DNA of 64,000 nucleotides, from positions 1 through 64,000 of the forward strand of contig JACJXF010000001.1 of assembly GCA_020636775.1 (NCBI GenBank), read 5' to 3'. Below the pieces are notes generated by a model. It was not told where the DNA came from, did not search any database, and saw only the letters and a program-made list of their open reading frames with translations. The DNA comes from Bacteroidales bacterium (GTDB taxonomy: Bacteria > Bacteroidota > Bacteroidia > Bacteroidales > GCA-2748055). Of the stretch, positions 7,505 through 14,961 are shown one piece after another (within the stretch, counting starts at the first letter, position 1; each line of letters begins with the position of its first letter). Position numbers and translations under genes: made by a program.

Positions 7505-8455
7505 ATGGGAATAATGAAAGCACCAGAAAAATGTTATGTCACTGATATGCCAACTGAAAACAAGCCATCCTCAGTGGATGTCATTGAGTATTACGTTGAT
7601 TTTCATAAAAAAAGATACTTGTTTGTTTTTGAGGAAGACCATAAGAATTCTGAATTTATTGAAAGAAACAAGTATATACTGAAAGGCTTATTAGTTAACG
7701 GTAAGTTCCCATTTCCAGTTGGGGTACAATATTTTAATAATGAAAAGTTAGAACAAATAATCAATGAAGCACAGATTCCAAGGACTCCCAAAAGCAAGTT
7801 AGATGTTTTACTGCTTTATCTTAATGACCACCAAGAATATACTGGTGCAGTCATAGACCTTAAGGGAGATGGTGATTGGGAGTACTTTTTAAATAAATTA
7901 TATTTTAAAAATCATGAAGAGTATTGGTTCTACTTAAGTACACTTCATGAATTAAATCTGATTTCTTTCATTGATGTATCGAGTAAAGATGGAAATGATG
8001 CAATAGATATTAGACTCACTTATCAGGGTCTTGAGTATATCATTAGTCTTCAGGAAGGGGGCGAAAACTCAAAATACTGTTTCATCGCAATGTCTTTTTC
8101 TGAAACCGCAAAAGAGATTAGAAATGTGATTAAGAAGGTTGTCAAGGAGACAGGGTACGAGCCATTATTAGTTGATGAGGCTCATTATGATAGTGCTATA
8201 ACTATAAATGACGCAATTATTAAATTCATTAGGGAAAGTAAATTTGTCATTGCAGATTTCACTGACCAGAAGCACGGAGTTTATTTTGAGGCAGGATTTG
8301 CCTTGGGATTAAGAAGACCAGTAATATACTGCTGTTCAAAAAGCGATTTTGAACAAACTCATTTTGATACGAATCACTATCCTCATATTGTCTATAATGA
8401 TTTAAGTGAATTGGAAATCAAATTAACGAACAAGATTCAAGCGTGGATTTTATAG
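7505..8455 (+). CDS. Two-domain protein with TIR/deoxyribosyltransferase-like C-terminus
   Basis: A 316-residue protein. Residues 191-316 (YCFIAMSFSETAKEIRNVIK, then SKFVIADFTDQ and GVYFEAGFALGLRRPVIY) match the TIR-like / nucleoside 2-deoxyribosyltransferase-like fold; E262 in the FEAG motif is the expected catalytic Glu. Such domains often cleave NAD+ or nucleotides in defence. Residues 1-190 have no recognised domain; a winged-helix-like segment around 95-180 (LDVLLLYL...EYWFYLSTLHELNLI...TYQGLEYI) may be the sensor or a DNA-binding part. It is the last gene of the copy 1 cargo and is convergent with B3, 14 bp apart. The ATG at 7505 is used; M4 is possible. Confidence 0.7.
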   Translation: MGIMKAPEKCYVTDMPTENKPSSVDVIEYYVDFHKKRYLFVFEEDHKNSEFIERNKYILKGLLVNGKFPFPVGVQYFNNEKLEQIINEAQIPRTPKSKLDVLLLYLNDHQEYTGAVIDLKGDGDWEYFLNKLYFKNHEEYWFYLSTLHELNLISFIDVSSKDGNDAIDIRLTYQGLEYIISLQEGGENSKYCFIAMSFSETAKEIRNVIKKVVKETGYEPLLVDEAHYDSAITINDAIIKFIRESKFVIADFTDQKHGVYFEAGFALGLRRPVIYCCSKSDFEQTHFDTNHYPHIVYNDLSELEIKLTNKIQAWIL

Positions 8456-8469
8456 ATATGTATGTCAAT

Positions 8470-8763
8470 TTAATTTAGATTGTATGCACTACCAAAAATT
8501 CTAATTGATACGTCAGAATCCTGATGCAATCCCTTATCCAGAACCATTAATACCATCTCATCGAGTTCCTCTCCCAGTTCCCATTGATTTCTTGCTCTGG
8601 CGATTATATATCCATCATTTACTTTTATTTTGCCAATTACAATTGGATTCCCATCAGCATCGGTTTCCCTGCGAATTGTGCCATGAAAGCATCTATCCCA
8701 GCCATTTTTACCTGCCTTAGCCATGAAAATCTCGGTAATCTCAAATCTCGATGGATTGCCCAT
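8470..8763 (-). CDS. Module B protein B3 (97 aa), unknown
   Basis: A 97-residue, beta-rich protein: FMAKAGKNGWDRCFHGTIRR, then GKIKVNDGYIIARARNQWEL and LDEMVLMVLDKGLH. It is strongly similar over its whole length to 12680-12973 in the mirror module. No known domain, signal or membrane segment. The compact strand-turn pattern could fit an OB- or SH3-like fold; that is a guess. Third gene of the B1-B2-B3 operon and convergent with the last cargo gene. Confidence 0.75.
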   Translation of the reverse strand: MGNPSRFEITEIFMAKAGKNGWDRCFHGTIRRETDADGNPIVIGKIKVNDGYIIARARNQWELGEELDEMVLMVLDKGLHQDSDVSIRIFGSAYNLN

Positions 8764-8816
8764 AATCGATTTATATATAGATACTTATACGAAATATTTG
8801 AAGAAATGTTACAGTT

Positions 8817-9218
8817 TTATACCTGATTTTCAGCATTTTCGAAGTCGAATTCCAAAAGTTCATCGTTATCGAATCTGGTTGTGGTTTCATCCAGCACCAT
8901 TTGCCTGACATCCTGCCAACGAATGAAAAAGGTCTGGGGATGGATGTTATTTATGTCAATTCGTACATTTCCAGTTAAATCGGTTTTGCAATCAAGAACT
9001 GTCAGAATAATTAGGTTTTCCTCAACATCTATATCAATCAATCGAACTTTTCCCATACTTGTTGGGGTGACCATGAGGTAATCAGAATTTTCAAACCAGT
9101 CTGTCCTCTCGTCACGCTTCAAGAAAATCCTGAGATGGTCGAAGCCATTTGGATTGCTGGCTATCCTTTCGATAAGACCTTTGAGTTCATCGTTGGTGTT
9201 CATATTTATATCATTCAT
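8817..9218 (-). CDS. Module B protein B2 (about 133 aa), unknown
   Basis: An acidic protein with conserved blocks LMVTP..GKVRLID, TVLDC.TDLTGNVRIDI and TFFIRWQDVRQMVLDETTT. Clearly homologous to 12213-12581, which keeps LMVTP, FGKV, LDC and the TFFI.WQDIR.MVLDET signature. The ATG at 9218, overlapping the B1 stop, is preferred over the GTG at 9224; the ATG at 9203 is an alternative. The C-terminus has an extra acidic tail (ELLEFDFENAE) absent from the mirror copy. No known family. Confidence 0.75.
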   Translation of the reverse strand: MNDINMNTNDELKGLIERIASNPNGFDHLRIFLKRDERTDWFENSDYLMVTPTSMGKVRLIDIDVEENLIILTVLDCKTDLTGNVRIDINNIHPQTFFIRWQDVRQMVLDETTTRFDNDELLEFDFENAENQV

Positions 9219-9594
9219 TTGCACAGTAATCGTTTATAATCTCTTCGTCTGGTGGTATTATATTCGTGATTACCCAATCGCATACATCTTTATCGATTTG
9301 CTTACTTCGCTGAATTATCTCTTTGGTCTTCAAATGAATAACCGTAATTGAAAGATTATTGTCCTTTTTATTGGCATTAACGAATCTGACCTCGACCCAG
9401 TGAATCTCTCCGTCTTCCAGAAAATCAACCAAGTCATATTTTCCATCGACCTTTAAAATCTGGTTATCAGTGATTACGCAAGGGTCTTGGATTATGTAAG
9501 CCGTGATGAACTGAAAGGGTTTCCTTGGTTTGCCTATTTCAGTAGATTTGGTTTTGGTCAGTTTGGTGGAGTTCATAGGGGTTCGCTTTTTCAT
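9211..9594 (-). CDS. Module B protein B1 (127 aa), unknown
   Basis: The first gene of the B operon. It has a basic N-terminus (MKKRTPMNSTKLTKTKSTE), followed by a conserved domain: PFQFITAYIIQDPCVITDN, YDLVDFLEDGEI, VRFVNA, ITVIHLKTKEII and CDWVI. The mirror copy 11847-12209 keeps DEYDLIDFLD, KVRF, LDLKSGELLKRS and CDWI. It overlaps B2 by a few bases, so B1-B2-B3 are co-transcribed. Function unknown. Confidence 0.75.
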   Translation of the reverse strand: MKKRTPMNSTKLTKTKSTEIGKPRKPFQFITAYIIQDPCVITDNQILKVDGKYDLVDFLEDGEIHWVEVRFVNANKKDNNLSITVIHLKTKEIIQRSKQIDKDVCDWVITNIIPPDEEIINDYCANE

Positions 9595-9948
9595 AAATAC
9601 TTGGTAGTTGTGAAATAGGTAAGATAGGGTACTGGGTATCCTACCCCTCCCGCCCCTGCCGCCACCAATGCCCTACAGACGGGAGCGGTGGAGCAAGAGA
9701 TTGATATTCTGTAAATTATATGATGTTTATGTCGAGATTATAATAAAATATAAAATTTTATAATTTCACCTGAGAAAAGGGAAATCCAATGCATTCTGAA
9801 TGTTTCGAAATATTCGAGGGGGCAAATTTTTTGGAAAATATTTTCTTCTGGGGTAGGGTTGGTCTTGTTTATAATTAGACCCGAAAAAATTCTGGGTATA
9901 TTTTTTAAAATTATAATACGCTATGATAAAAATTAATGAAATTTACTG
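9595..9948. other. Intergenic region upstream of module B, G+C-rich hairpins
   Basis: No gene is seen in these 354 bases. It holds a palindrome GGGTA-TCC-TACCC (9634-9646) about 40 bp before B1; the matching spot before the mirror B1 has GGTA-TCCC-TACC (11701-11712). A G+C-rich inverted repeat CTCCCG (9647-9652) / CGGGAG (9680-9685) follows. The rest, to the integrase stop, is A+T-rich. The shared palindrome may be an operator or RNA hairpin of the B operon. Confidence 0.4.
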
Positions 9949-11217
9949 CTACCTGTCAAACGCTTTACCCATTTGACCTGCTTTAAATTCATCCGTTGTA
10001 CTTATATACCTATCCATAATGGAATATGATTTCTGCCCTGTCCATGTTAATATGGTTTTAAAATCTATTCCTGATTGTACGCAAATGGAAATAAATGTAT
10101 CCCTTGCACAGTGAGAGCCGTAATCTGTTCTGAATTTCAAGTCAGGTTTCTCCTTTTGAATCTTTTGAAACATGGTTTTAATATTCCGATTGTATGGTGC
10201 ATTCTCAATTTTTAAATCACTTGTGTCAAAATCCAGATTTGATAAAATTTCTCGACTGTATGGATTGAGGTCAATCTCGGCTGTAATATTGTGTTTTTCA
10301 GTCTTTACTGGCTTTATCATTATTCGGTCATCATGAATCATATCAGGGATTATCCTATGCATATCGCTATATCTTAAACCTGTTGAACATTGCAAGCAGA
10401 ATCGAATTCGGGTCTTTTCCAGATAATCCTCTTCGAATTTAAAATGGTACAGAGTTTTAAATTGTTCAAAAGTCAACGGATTTGCCATATTTCGGCTTTT
10501 TTCGCCTCGTTTAAAACCCTTAAGTCGAAACTTATCACTAAGGCTTAAATTGAGTTCTTCTTTTCTGATATATAAGTGATTAAGGACAGTAATTAAAATT
10601 GTATAAGTCTTTTCAATCGTGCCACTGTTGTAATTCTTCTTTAGCAGGAACTTCTCAAATGCATCTGACCAAGTGAAATTTATATCTGACAATAATGTGG
10701 TTTTCTTTTTATCTAAATCAAATTTTTTAATTCGATTCATCATGGTAGTAAATTCCTTGGCAGTGTTACGGGTGGTGTTTCGGTCTTTGCGATACTGAAT
10801 ATATTCTTCGATATACTGTACCAAAGTCTTTTTATCCTCACCTGCATCATCTTTATCGTTTTTGGTAAACTTATCCGCTAATGCAGTTATTCTATTGTAT
10901 TTGTCATTTCCACGACCAAACTGGTTAATGCCATGCTGGATAAATTTAATGCAATCCTTATTTGTATATCGTGGATGAGAACTCCGTGATTGAATCAAAA
11001 TATAGGCATCAACCTTACTCTTAAGATTAAGTATCTTTTTGTTTTTTGACTGGTAGTCTTCCACTTTTGCGGTGAACAAAAGGTTTGCAGTCATTTTTCC
11101 TTTAATAACTTCTTCCCCAGTTGGAATCCTTAGCATGTCTCTACCCTTCTTGAAGTAAATTATCAGATAATCATGTCCGCCAGACCTGTTAATTTTCAAC
11201 TTACTTTGAGTATTCAT
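9949..11217 (-). CDS. Tyrosine integrase of element 1
   Basis: A 422-residue site-specific recombinase of the Bacteroidota integrase type. An N-terminal arm-binding region (1-125) is followed by a SAM-like core-binding domain (about 130-235; LVQYIEEYIQYRKDRN ... TIEKTYTILITVLNHLY) and a catalytic domain with GLRYSD (first Arg), SHCARDTF (His-x-x-Arg), WTGQKS and nucleophile Tyr in IMDRYIS. Homologous along its whole length to the integrase at 26658-27923, roughly half of positions identical by eye. It presumably integrates and excises element 1 at the 15-bp core 219 bp upstream of its start; five TTTGTAC-type repeats lie in between. Confidence 0.9.
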   Translation of the reverse strand: MNTQSKLKINRSGGHDYLIIYFKKGRDMLRIPTGEEVIKGKMTANLLFTAKVEDYQSKNKKILNLKSKVDAYILIQSRSSHPRYTNKDCIKFIQHGINQFGRGNDKYNRITALADKFTKNDKDDAGEDKKTLVQYIEEYIQYRKDRNTTRNTAKEFTTMMNRIKKFDLDKKKTTLLSDINFTWSDAFEKFLLKKNYNSGTIEKTYTILITVLNHLYIRKEELNLSLSDKFRLKGFKRGEKSRNMANPLTFEQFKTLYHFKFEEDYLEKTRIRFCLQCSTGLRYSDMHRIIPDMIHDDRIMIKPVKTEKHNITAEIDLNPYSREILSNLDFDTSDLKIENAPYNRNIKTMFQKIQKEKPDLKFRTDYGSHCARDTFISICVQSGIDFKTILTWTGQKSYSIMDRYISTTDEFKAGQMGKAFDR

Positions 11218-11258
11218 ATCTTTATCGAATGGTAATAGATATGCAAACGTATGAAAAA

Positions 11259-11327
11259 TTTGTACCTTTTTTGTACCTTGAAGAAAATAGTTTGTACTTT
11301 TTTGTACTTTTTTTTAGTTTGTATACC
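11259..11327. promoter_or_regulatory. Five TTTGTAC direct repeats (integrase arm-type sites)
   Basis: TTTGTAC or TTTGTAT occurs at 11259, 11270, 11291, 11301 and 11318, irregularly spaced at 10-21 bp between the integrase 1 start and the att core. This is the layout of arm-type integrase binding sites, and also overlaps the place where the integrase promoter must lie. Binding is inferred. Confidence 0.5.
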
Positions 11328-11435
11328 CTTGAATATCAATGCATATTATTGTTAAAATACAAAAAATCAGAATCTTGATTCATCAAACCAGCATAATGTA
11401 TTGATATACAACCATATAAATATAAAATATAATTG

Positions 11436-11450
11436 TCTTCTCACCCCGAC
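11436..11450 (+). repeat. att core shared by elements 1 and 2
   Basis: TCTTCTCACCCCGAC, identical to 28076-28090. It reads like tRNA positions 60-74: CTTCT as the 3' T-stem strand (starting with C61), CACCCCG as the acceptor strand, A73, C74; the matching 5' end would be CGGGGTG. No tRNA body is upstream here, so this is a 3' fragment left by integration. The tRNA identity is inference. Confidence 0.65.
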
Positions 11451-11465
11451 ACATAAGTAAATCAA

Positions 11466-11500
11466 CCCATTGTAATTTAATAACTTACAATGGGTTTTTT
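11466..11500 (+). terminator. Rho-independent terminator after att core
   Basis: A 10-bp perfect stem CCCATTGTAA (11466-11475) / TTACAATGGG (11485-11494), a 9-base loop, then six T. It resembles the terminator after the right att core (28101-28137), sharing the TTGTAA...TTACAA part, so element 2 seems to bring its own terminator for the target gene. Confidence 0.8.
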
Positions 11501-11505
11501 CTTTG

Positions 11506-11524
11506 TGGTGGAAAATATGGTGGA
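11506..11524. promoter_or_regulatory. Left arm-type repeats of element 2
   Basis: TGGTGGAA (11506-11513) and TGGTGGA (11518-11524) match the three TGGTGGAA copies at the right end of element 2, linking both ends to the 430-residue-type integrase at 26658-27923. Confidence 0.55.
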
Positions 11525-11846
11525 TTTATTTAAGTCTATTTTTGAATTTTTTAAAATTTTTTTCCAGATTTTTTATGCCAAGACTTTTTCTACTGGTCTG
11601 ATTTCTGACCAGAATCGGGATTCATTTCACGAGTTAATTAAGGTAAAGCGAAGAAATCCATGCCCCACCAGCGGCTCTGAGCCACCCCCCCACCATAGGC
11701 GGTATCCCTACCGTGGGTTACCGTTATATGCCTGAATATCTGTACAATACATATAATGCAATTTAAATCATAGTTCAGCCAACATATCAATAAAACTACC
11801 CCACCATTTCTATATACATCAGTATTTATGTAAAAGAGTAGTCGAC
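11525..11846. other. Intergenic region upstream of module B'
   Basis: No convincing gene in 322 bases. A G+C-rich stretch at about 11660-11715 contains the palindrome GGTA-TCCC-TACC (11701-11712), the counterpart of the one before the left B operon. The last 100 bases before the ATG at 11847 are A+T-rich and should contain the B' promoter. Confidence 0.4.
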
Positions 11847-12209
11847 ATGAATTCACATGAACCAGTTTCAGATATTAATATCAGTGCCGATTTAACTGCT
11901 GGATTCCAACACTTTGTCGGTGGATTCATATTACCCATACCCTGCATTCTGTGTGAGAACAATATTGTTTATGTGCAGGATGAATACGATTTAATAGATT
12001 TCCTTGATAATTATGGAATTAATTTACGAAAGGTCAGGTTTTGGCACGCTTACTTGAAAGGAAATATGGTCACCATTGTGGTTCTGGACTTGAAATCAGG
12101 AGAGTTGCTAAAACGCAGTCACAGACTTAATGATGATGTCCTACCATGCGACTGGATACTGGTGAAGGATGATATATTTGATTCAAAATCTGAGCATGAA
12201 AAGCAGTAA
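11847..12209 (+). CDS. Module B' protein B1 (120 aa), unknown
   Basis: Homologue of B1 (9211-9594), lacking its Lys/Thr-rich N-terminal tail: here the N-terminus is acidic (MNSHEPVSDINISADLT). Conserved parts are PIPCILCEN, DEYDLIDFLDNYGI, KVRFWHA, VVLDLKSGELLKRSHRL and CDWI. It opens a tight operon with B2' (3 bp gap) and B3'. Function unknown; cytoplasmic by absence of signals. Confidence 0.75.
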   Translation: MNSHEPVSDINISADLTAGFQHFVGGFILPIPCILCENNIVYVQDEYDLIDFLDNYGINLRKVRFWHAYLKGNMVTIVVLDLKSGELLKRSHRLNDDVLPCDWILVKDDIFDSKSEHEKQ

Positions 12210-12212
12210 AAA

Positions 12213-12581
12213 ATGATAGCCATGACAGAAAATATTAACCATAGCACTGATGATAAAATCCAAGAACTTTGTGACCTGATTGAAAGTTCCCCAGAGGTTT
12301 ACAAGCATCTTCAGGTGTTTCTTCATCGGGAACGAGATACAGATTCCCGACCTGATAATGATTTTTTAATGGTAACCCCCAGAGTATTTGGGAAAGTGAA
12401 AGTCCTTGACCTGACAGTGGAAGGTGATTACATCTTTGTTAAATTCCTTGATTGTTTTACTAAGCATGTCGGGTGTGTCAAAATAGATATTCATGATGCC
12501 AGTCCAGCAACTTTTTTTATTTGCTGGCAGGATATTAGGAAAATGGTGTTGGATGAAACTGCGACCATTAGCAATGATTGA
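12213..12581 (+). CDS. Module B' protein B2 (about 122 aa), unknown
   Basis: Homologue of B2 (8817-9218). Conserved features: LMVTPRVFGKVKVLDLTVEG, LDCFTKHVGCVKIDIHD and TFFICWQDIRKMVLDET. It lacks the acidic C-terminal tail of the left copy. The ATG at 12222 (MTENINH) is an equally good start. Function unknown. Confidence 0.75.
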   Translation: MIAMTENINHSTDDKIQELCDLIESSPEVYKHLQVFLHRERDTDSRPDNDFLMVTPRVFGKVKVLDLTVEGDYIFVKFLDCFTKHVGCVKIDIHDASPATFFICWQDIRKMVLDETATISND

Positions 12582-12679
12582 CTTCTGGAATTCGATATCT
12601 GATATCGGGGTTAATCCAGAGCATGCAATTGTAACATTTTCAATTTAATTTCGTATAATTAATTCTATATAAACTAATT

Positions 12680-12973
12680 ATGGAAAAATCACCGAAAATT
12701 GAAATTACTGAATTGTTCATGGCGAAAGCAGGAAAAAAAGGCTGGGATAGATGCTTTCATGGAACAATTAAGCGAGAAACTAATTCGGATGGTAATACAA
12801 TTGTCTACGGAAAGATTAAGGTTCATGATGGCTACATTTATGCAAAAGCATCTGACCAATGGGAACTGGGAGATTTGCTTGACGATATGGTTCTAATAGT
12901 TCTGGATAAAGGGTTGCATTCAGGTAAAGGAATAGTTGTCAAAATTTTTGACCTCGACTTCAATTTGAATTAA
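12680..12973 (+). CDS. Module B' protein B3 (97 aa), unknown
   Basis: Homologue of B3 (8470-8763) with identical length and a nearly identical core: FMAKAGKKGWDRCFHGTIKR, GKIKVHDGYIYAKASDQWEL, DDMVLIVLDKGLHSG. It ends 4 bp inside the stop of the convergent RES gene, so the cargo abuts B3 exactly as in copy 1 (there 14 bp apart). Function unknown. Confidence 0.75.
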   Translation: MEKSPKIEITELFMAKAGKKGWDRCFHGTIKRETNSDGNTIVYGKIKVHDGYIYAKASDQWELGDLLDDMVLIVLDKGLHSGKGIVVKIFDLDFNLN

Positions 12974-14001
12974 CTCTTGTCGTCCCCTTCCTGAAAAGAA
13001 ATTTCGATATTATTAACCTCAACAACACTTTTTTCAATACACTCAAATTTTGAATCATCAAAAATTGCGAGATTAATTCCGTCTTTTTTCATCGCACTTC
13101 CATATTCTACTCCTTCAAAACCCATATGTTTTATAAATTCACATAAATATTGTGTAGGCAGATAGTCCAAGTCTGAATCAAACCTTCGTAATGGCTTGGA
13201 TAATTCATCTTCAAGACCTTTCAAAAAAGGTTGATATAGTAATTTATCGAAAATATTTTCTTCGAATGGACTTAATATTTCCACAGTTCTTAATTTTACA
13301 ACTGATATATCTTCCGTTAGACGGAAAGTCCCGATTGTAACATAATCAAGGTATGTGGCTCTCGTTTCATACAATGTAGTTTCTTTATCCGTTGACACAT
13401 ACAAATATGGAATGCCTTGAGGGTTCGCACGTCCACCAGAGGCTTTTTCGGCAAGCGGTTTACCCAGTTCTTCTAATAGAAATCCTTCTTTTTTTGAAAT
13501 TCGACCTCGATAAAAGAGGTCTCCTTTTTTATAGGTTTTGCTTTTATCCCGCAAATATTTTTCCAGCAATTCAAGTTCAATAACACTTTCAAGAAAGAAC
13601 CTGTTTTTTTCAACAATCTCCTTTTTTAACGATTCCCATTGATTTATTAATCCTTCAGTGGTAACGTGGTTGTGAGTTCTATTAATTACAGGGTGGTTAA
13701 ATAGGTCGGAACTAATTGATTTAACATCAGAGAAAATATCAATGAGCAAAAGATTAATAATATCGCTTGTGAGGTTAAATATATCCCATTCTTCCTGAAT
13801 AACATCGTGAAGCATTTTATTTCCCTGTGGAGAGACCTCATACAAATTAAGTACAGGTTGAAACAATTCAACGATTTCTCGTGCATCTACTAATTTTACC
13901 CCCTTTGTTCCACAATAATTGCATTCACCAGAGGTTTGAGCAATCTCTTCTATGGTTGAACGAACTTCTTGATTTTTGAAGCATGAAGAGCAACAAAACA
14001 T
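12970..14001 (-). CDS. RES-domain toxin with N-terminal zinc ribbon (HEPN/RES type)
   Basis: A 343-residue protein. Residues 1-31 form a zinc ribbon (CSSC at 4-7, CNYC at 27-30). Residues about 35-160 are helical, fitting the HEPN/RES N-terminal region. From about 165 the RES domain is clear: LFYRGRI, SGGRANPQGIPYLYVSTDKE, TTLYETR and LPTQYLCEFIKHMGFEGVEY. RES enzymes break down NAD+ (known for RES-Xre toxins), so this is the likely killing component. The gene overlaps sce7725 by one base and is the last of the three-gene operon. No Xre antitoxin of the usual kind is adjacent; control may come from the sce pair. Confidence 0.8.
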   Translation of the reverse strand: MFCCSSCFKNQEVRSTIEEIAQTSGECNYCGTKGVKLVDAREIVELFQPVLNLYEVSPQGNKMLHDVIQEEWDIFNLTSDIINLLLIDIFSDVKSISSDLFNHPVINRTHNHVTTEGLINQWESLKKEIVEKNRFFLESVIELELLEKYLRDKSKTYKKGDLFYRGRISKKEGFLLEELGKPLAEKASGGRANPQGIPYLYVSTDKETTLYETRATYLDYVTIGTFRLTEDISVVKLRTVEILSPFEENIFDKLLYQPFLKGLEDELSKPLRRFDSDLDYLPTQYLCEFIKHMGFEGVEYGSAMKKDGINLAIFDDSKFECIEKSVVEVNNIEISFQEGDDKS

Positions 14002-14954
14002 TATTTACGAGAATTTAGAAAATTGTACACTAATTCGATATGATGCAAAATTGAAAGTTTTTTAATACTCCCTAATCCCGAGTATGTTTGACTTTCAAAC
14101 AATTTCTTAAACTCTTTACATGCTAAGGTATCGATACCTTGTTCATCGATAAATCTGATAAGTTTCGTTAATGCTTCAACAAATTTTCCGACAACATCCG
14201 TATTATCTTCGTTACTATTGGATACAAAATGACGAATCCAGAATTCATCGTTTGAGTTTTGATATGTTAAATGTATTGCAACAGCATATGGTAAAAATCC
14301 TGTGTCCGAATATTCCTGACCTATTGTTAAGAAATCGGCAAACCCAACGTATCCTTCCTCTTCGAAAAATAAGTGCTCATCACTATAAAACTCATTATCA
14401 TTATCAATGTAATCAACATTTCTTCTTAATATTTTAAATGGGTCTGTAAGTGATACCATGTCAATTTTGAAACTTCTGATATTTCTTAAAAATCGCTTAC
14501 TATTAATCCCCTCATTAATAATTAAGTATTTTATTGGGTTATTCTCAATAAATGAAAAGAATTCTTCCTCTTCATTTGGTATACTATTGCATATAATGCT
14601 TAAATTCAATAATTTATTGTCATTAACAATCTCTGATAATGCTTCAATTCGGCTTTTACTATCAATAATTAAAGTGGGTTGATAATTGTTGTAGTCCCGA
14701 ATGAGGTCATCCTTAATTCGAATTATTTCATCAAATCCTTTTGTTTTTGCAATATCTCCCACAACAGGATTGAAAATAAGATTAAAGTTCTGATTGTTTT
14801 CGATTAATATAGAAAGTGTTTTTTCTAAAGTTACAGTCGTTTCTTTGACGGGTTCAATAATCGGAGAAACTAACTGGTTTTCAACTAAGAACTTAGATAT
14901 CTCTCGGAGTGCGATTAGTTCGAACTGCTTACCTCGTAAATATGGAAAGTACAT
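14001..14954 (-). CDS. sce7725 family protein
   Basis: A 317-residue protein whose N-terminus (YFPYLRGKQFELIALREI) is the signature of the sce7725 family, usually found next to sce7726 proteins. The middle has alternating strands and helices (TLIIDSKSRIEALSEI, LSIICNS, YLIINEG, KIDMVSLTDPFK) suggesting a TIM-barrel-like or Rossmann-like fold; the C-terminal third (..GFADFLTIG..YAVAIHLTY) is also conserved. Biochemical role is not known to me. It is sandwiched between sce7726 (7-bp gap) and the RES gene (1-bp overlap), so the three proteins probably act together, as sensor and regulator of the RES effector or as one complex. Confidence 0.75.
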   Translation of the reverse strand: MYFPYLRGKQFELIALREISKFLVENQLVSPIIEPVKETTVTLEKTLSILIENNQNFNLIFNPVVGDIAKTKGFDEIIRIKDDLIRDYNNYQPTLIIDSKSRIEALSEIVNDNKLLNLSIICNSIPNEEEEFFSFIENNPIKYLIINEGINSKRFLRNIRSFKIDMVSLTDPFKILRRNVDYIDNDNEFYSDEHLFFEEEGYVGFADFLTIGQEYSDTGFLPYAVAIHLTYQNSNDEFWIRHFVSNSNEDNTDVVGKFVEALTKLIRFIDEQGIDTLACKEFKKLFESQTYSGLGSIKKLSILHHIELVYNFLNSRK

Positions 14955-14961
14955 GATTAGG

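Larger units (their letters stand above)
1..11450. mobile_element. Integrative element 1 (left part outside window)
   Basis: This stretch holds module A (896-2819), an anti-phage cargo (2990-8455), module B (8470-9594), a full-length tyrosine integrase (9949-11217), five putative arm-type repeats (11259-11327) and a right-hand att core (11436-11450). The left end is not in the window, because no second copy of the core is seen between 1 and 9,900. The block is visibly more A+T-rich than the polysaccharide locus on the right. Seen: integrase next to a repeat-flanked att core. Inferred: the element sits in tandem upstream of element 2 at the same target, a tRNA-like 3' end, with the intact target gene further left. 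Confidence 0.7.

Noticed and set aside
11400..11450. A complete tRNA gene at the att site
   Set aside because: Only the 3' part (T-stem strand and acceptor strand) can be recognised; the upstream sequence does not fold as a tRNA body.
11490..11735. An 81-codon plus-strand ORF after the left att core
   Set aside because: It starts inside the terminator stem, runs through arm repeats and a G+C-rich palindrome, and its peptide is low-complexity (Phe/Lys-rich, then Pro/Arg-rich).
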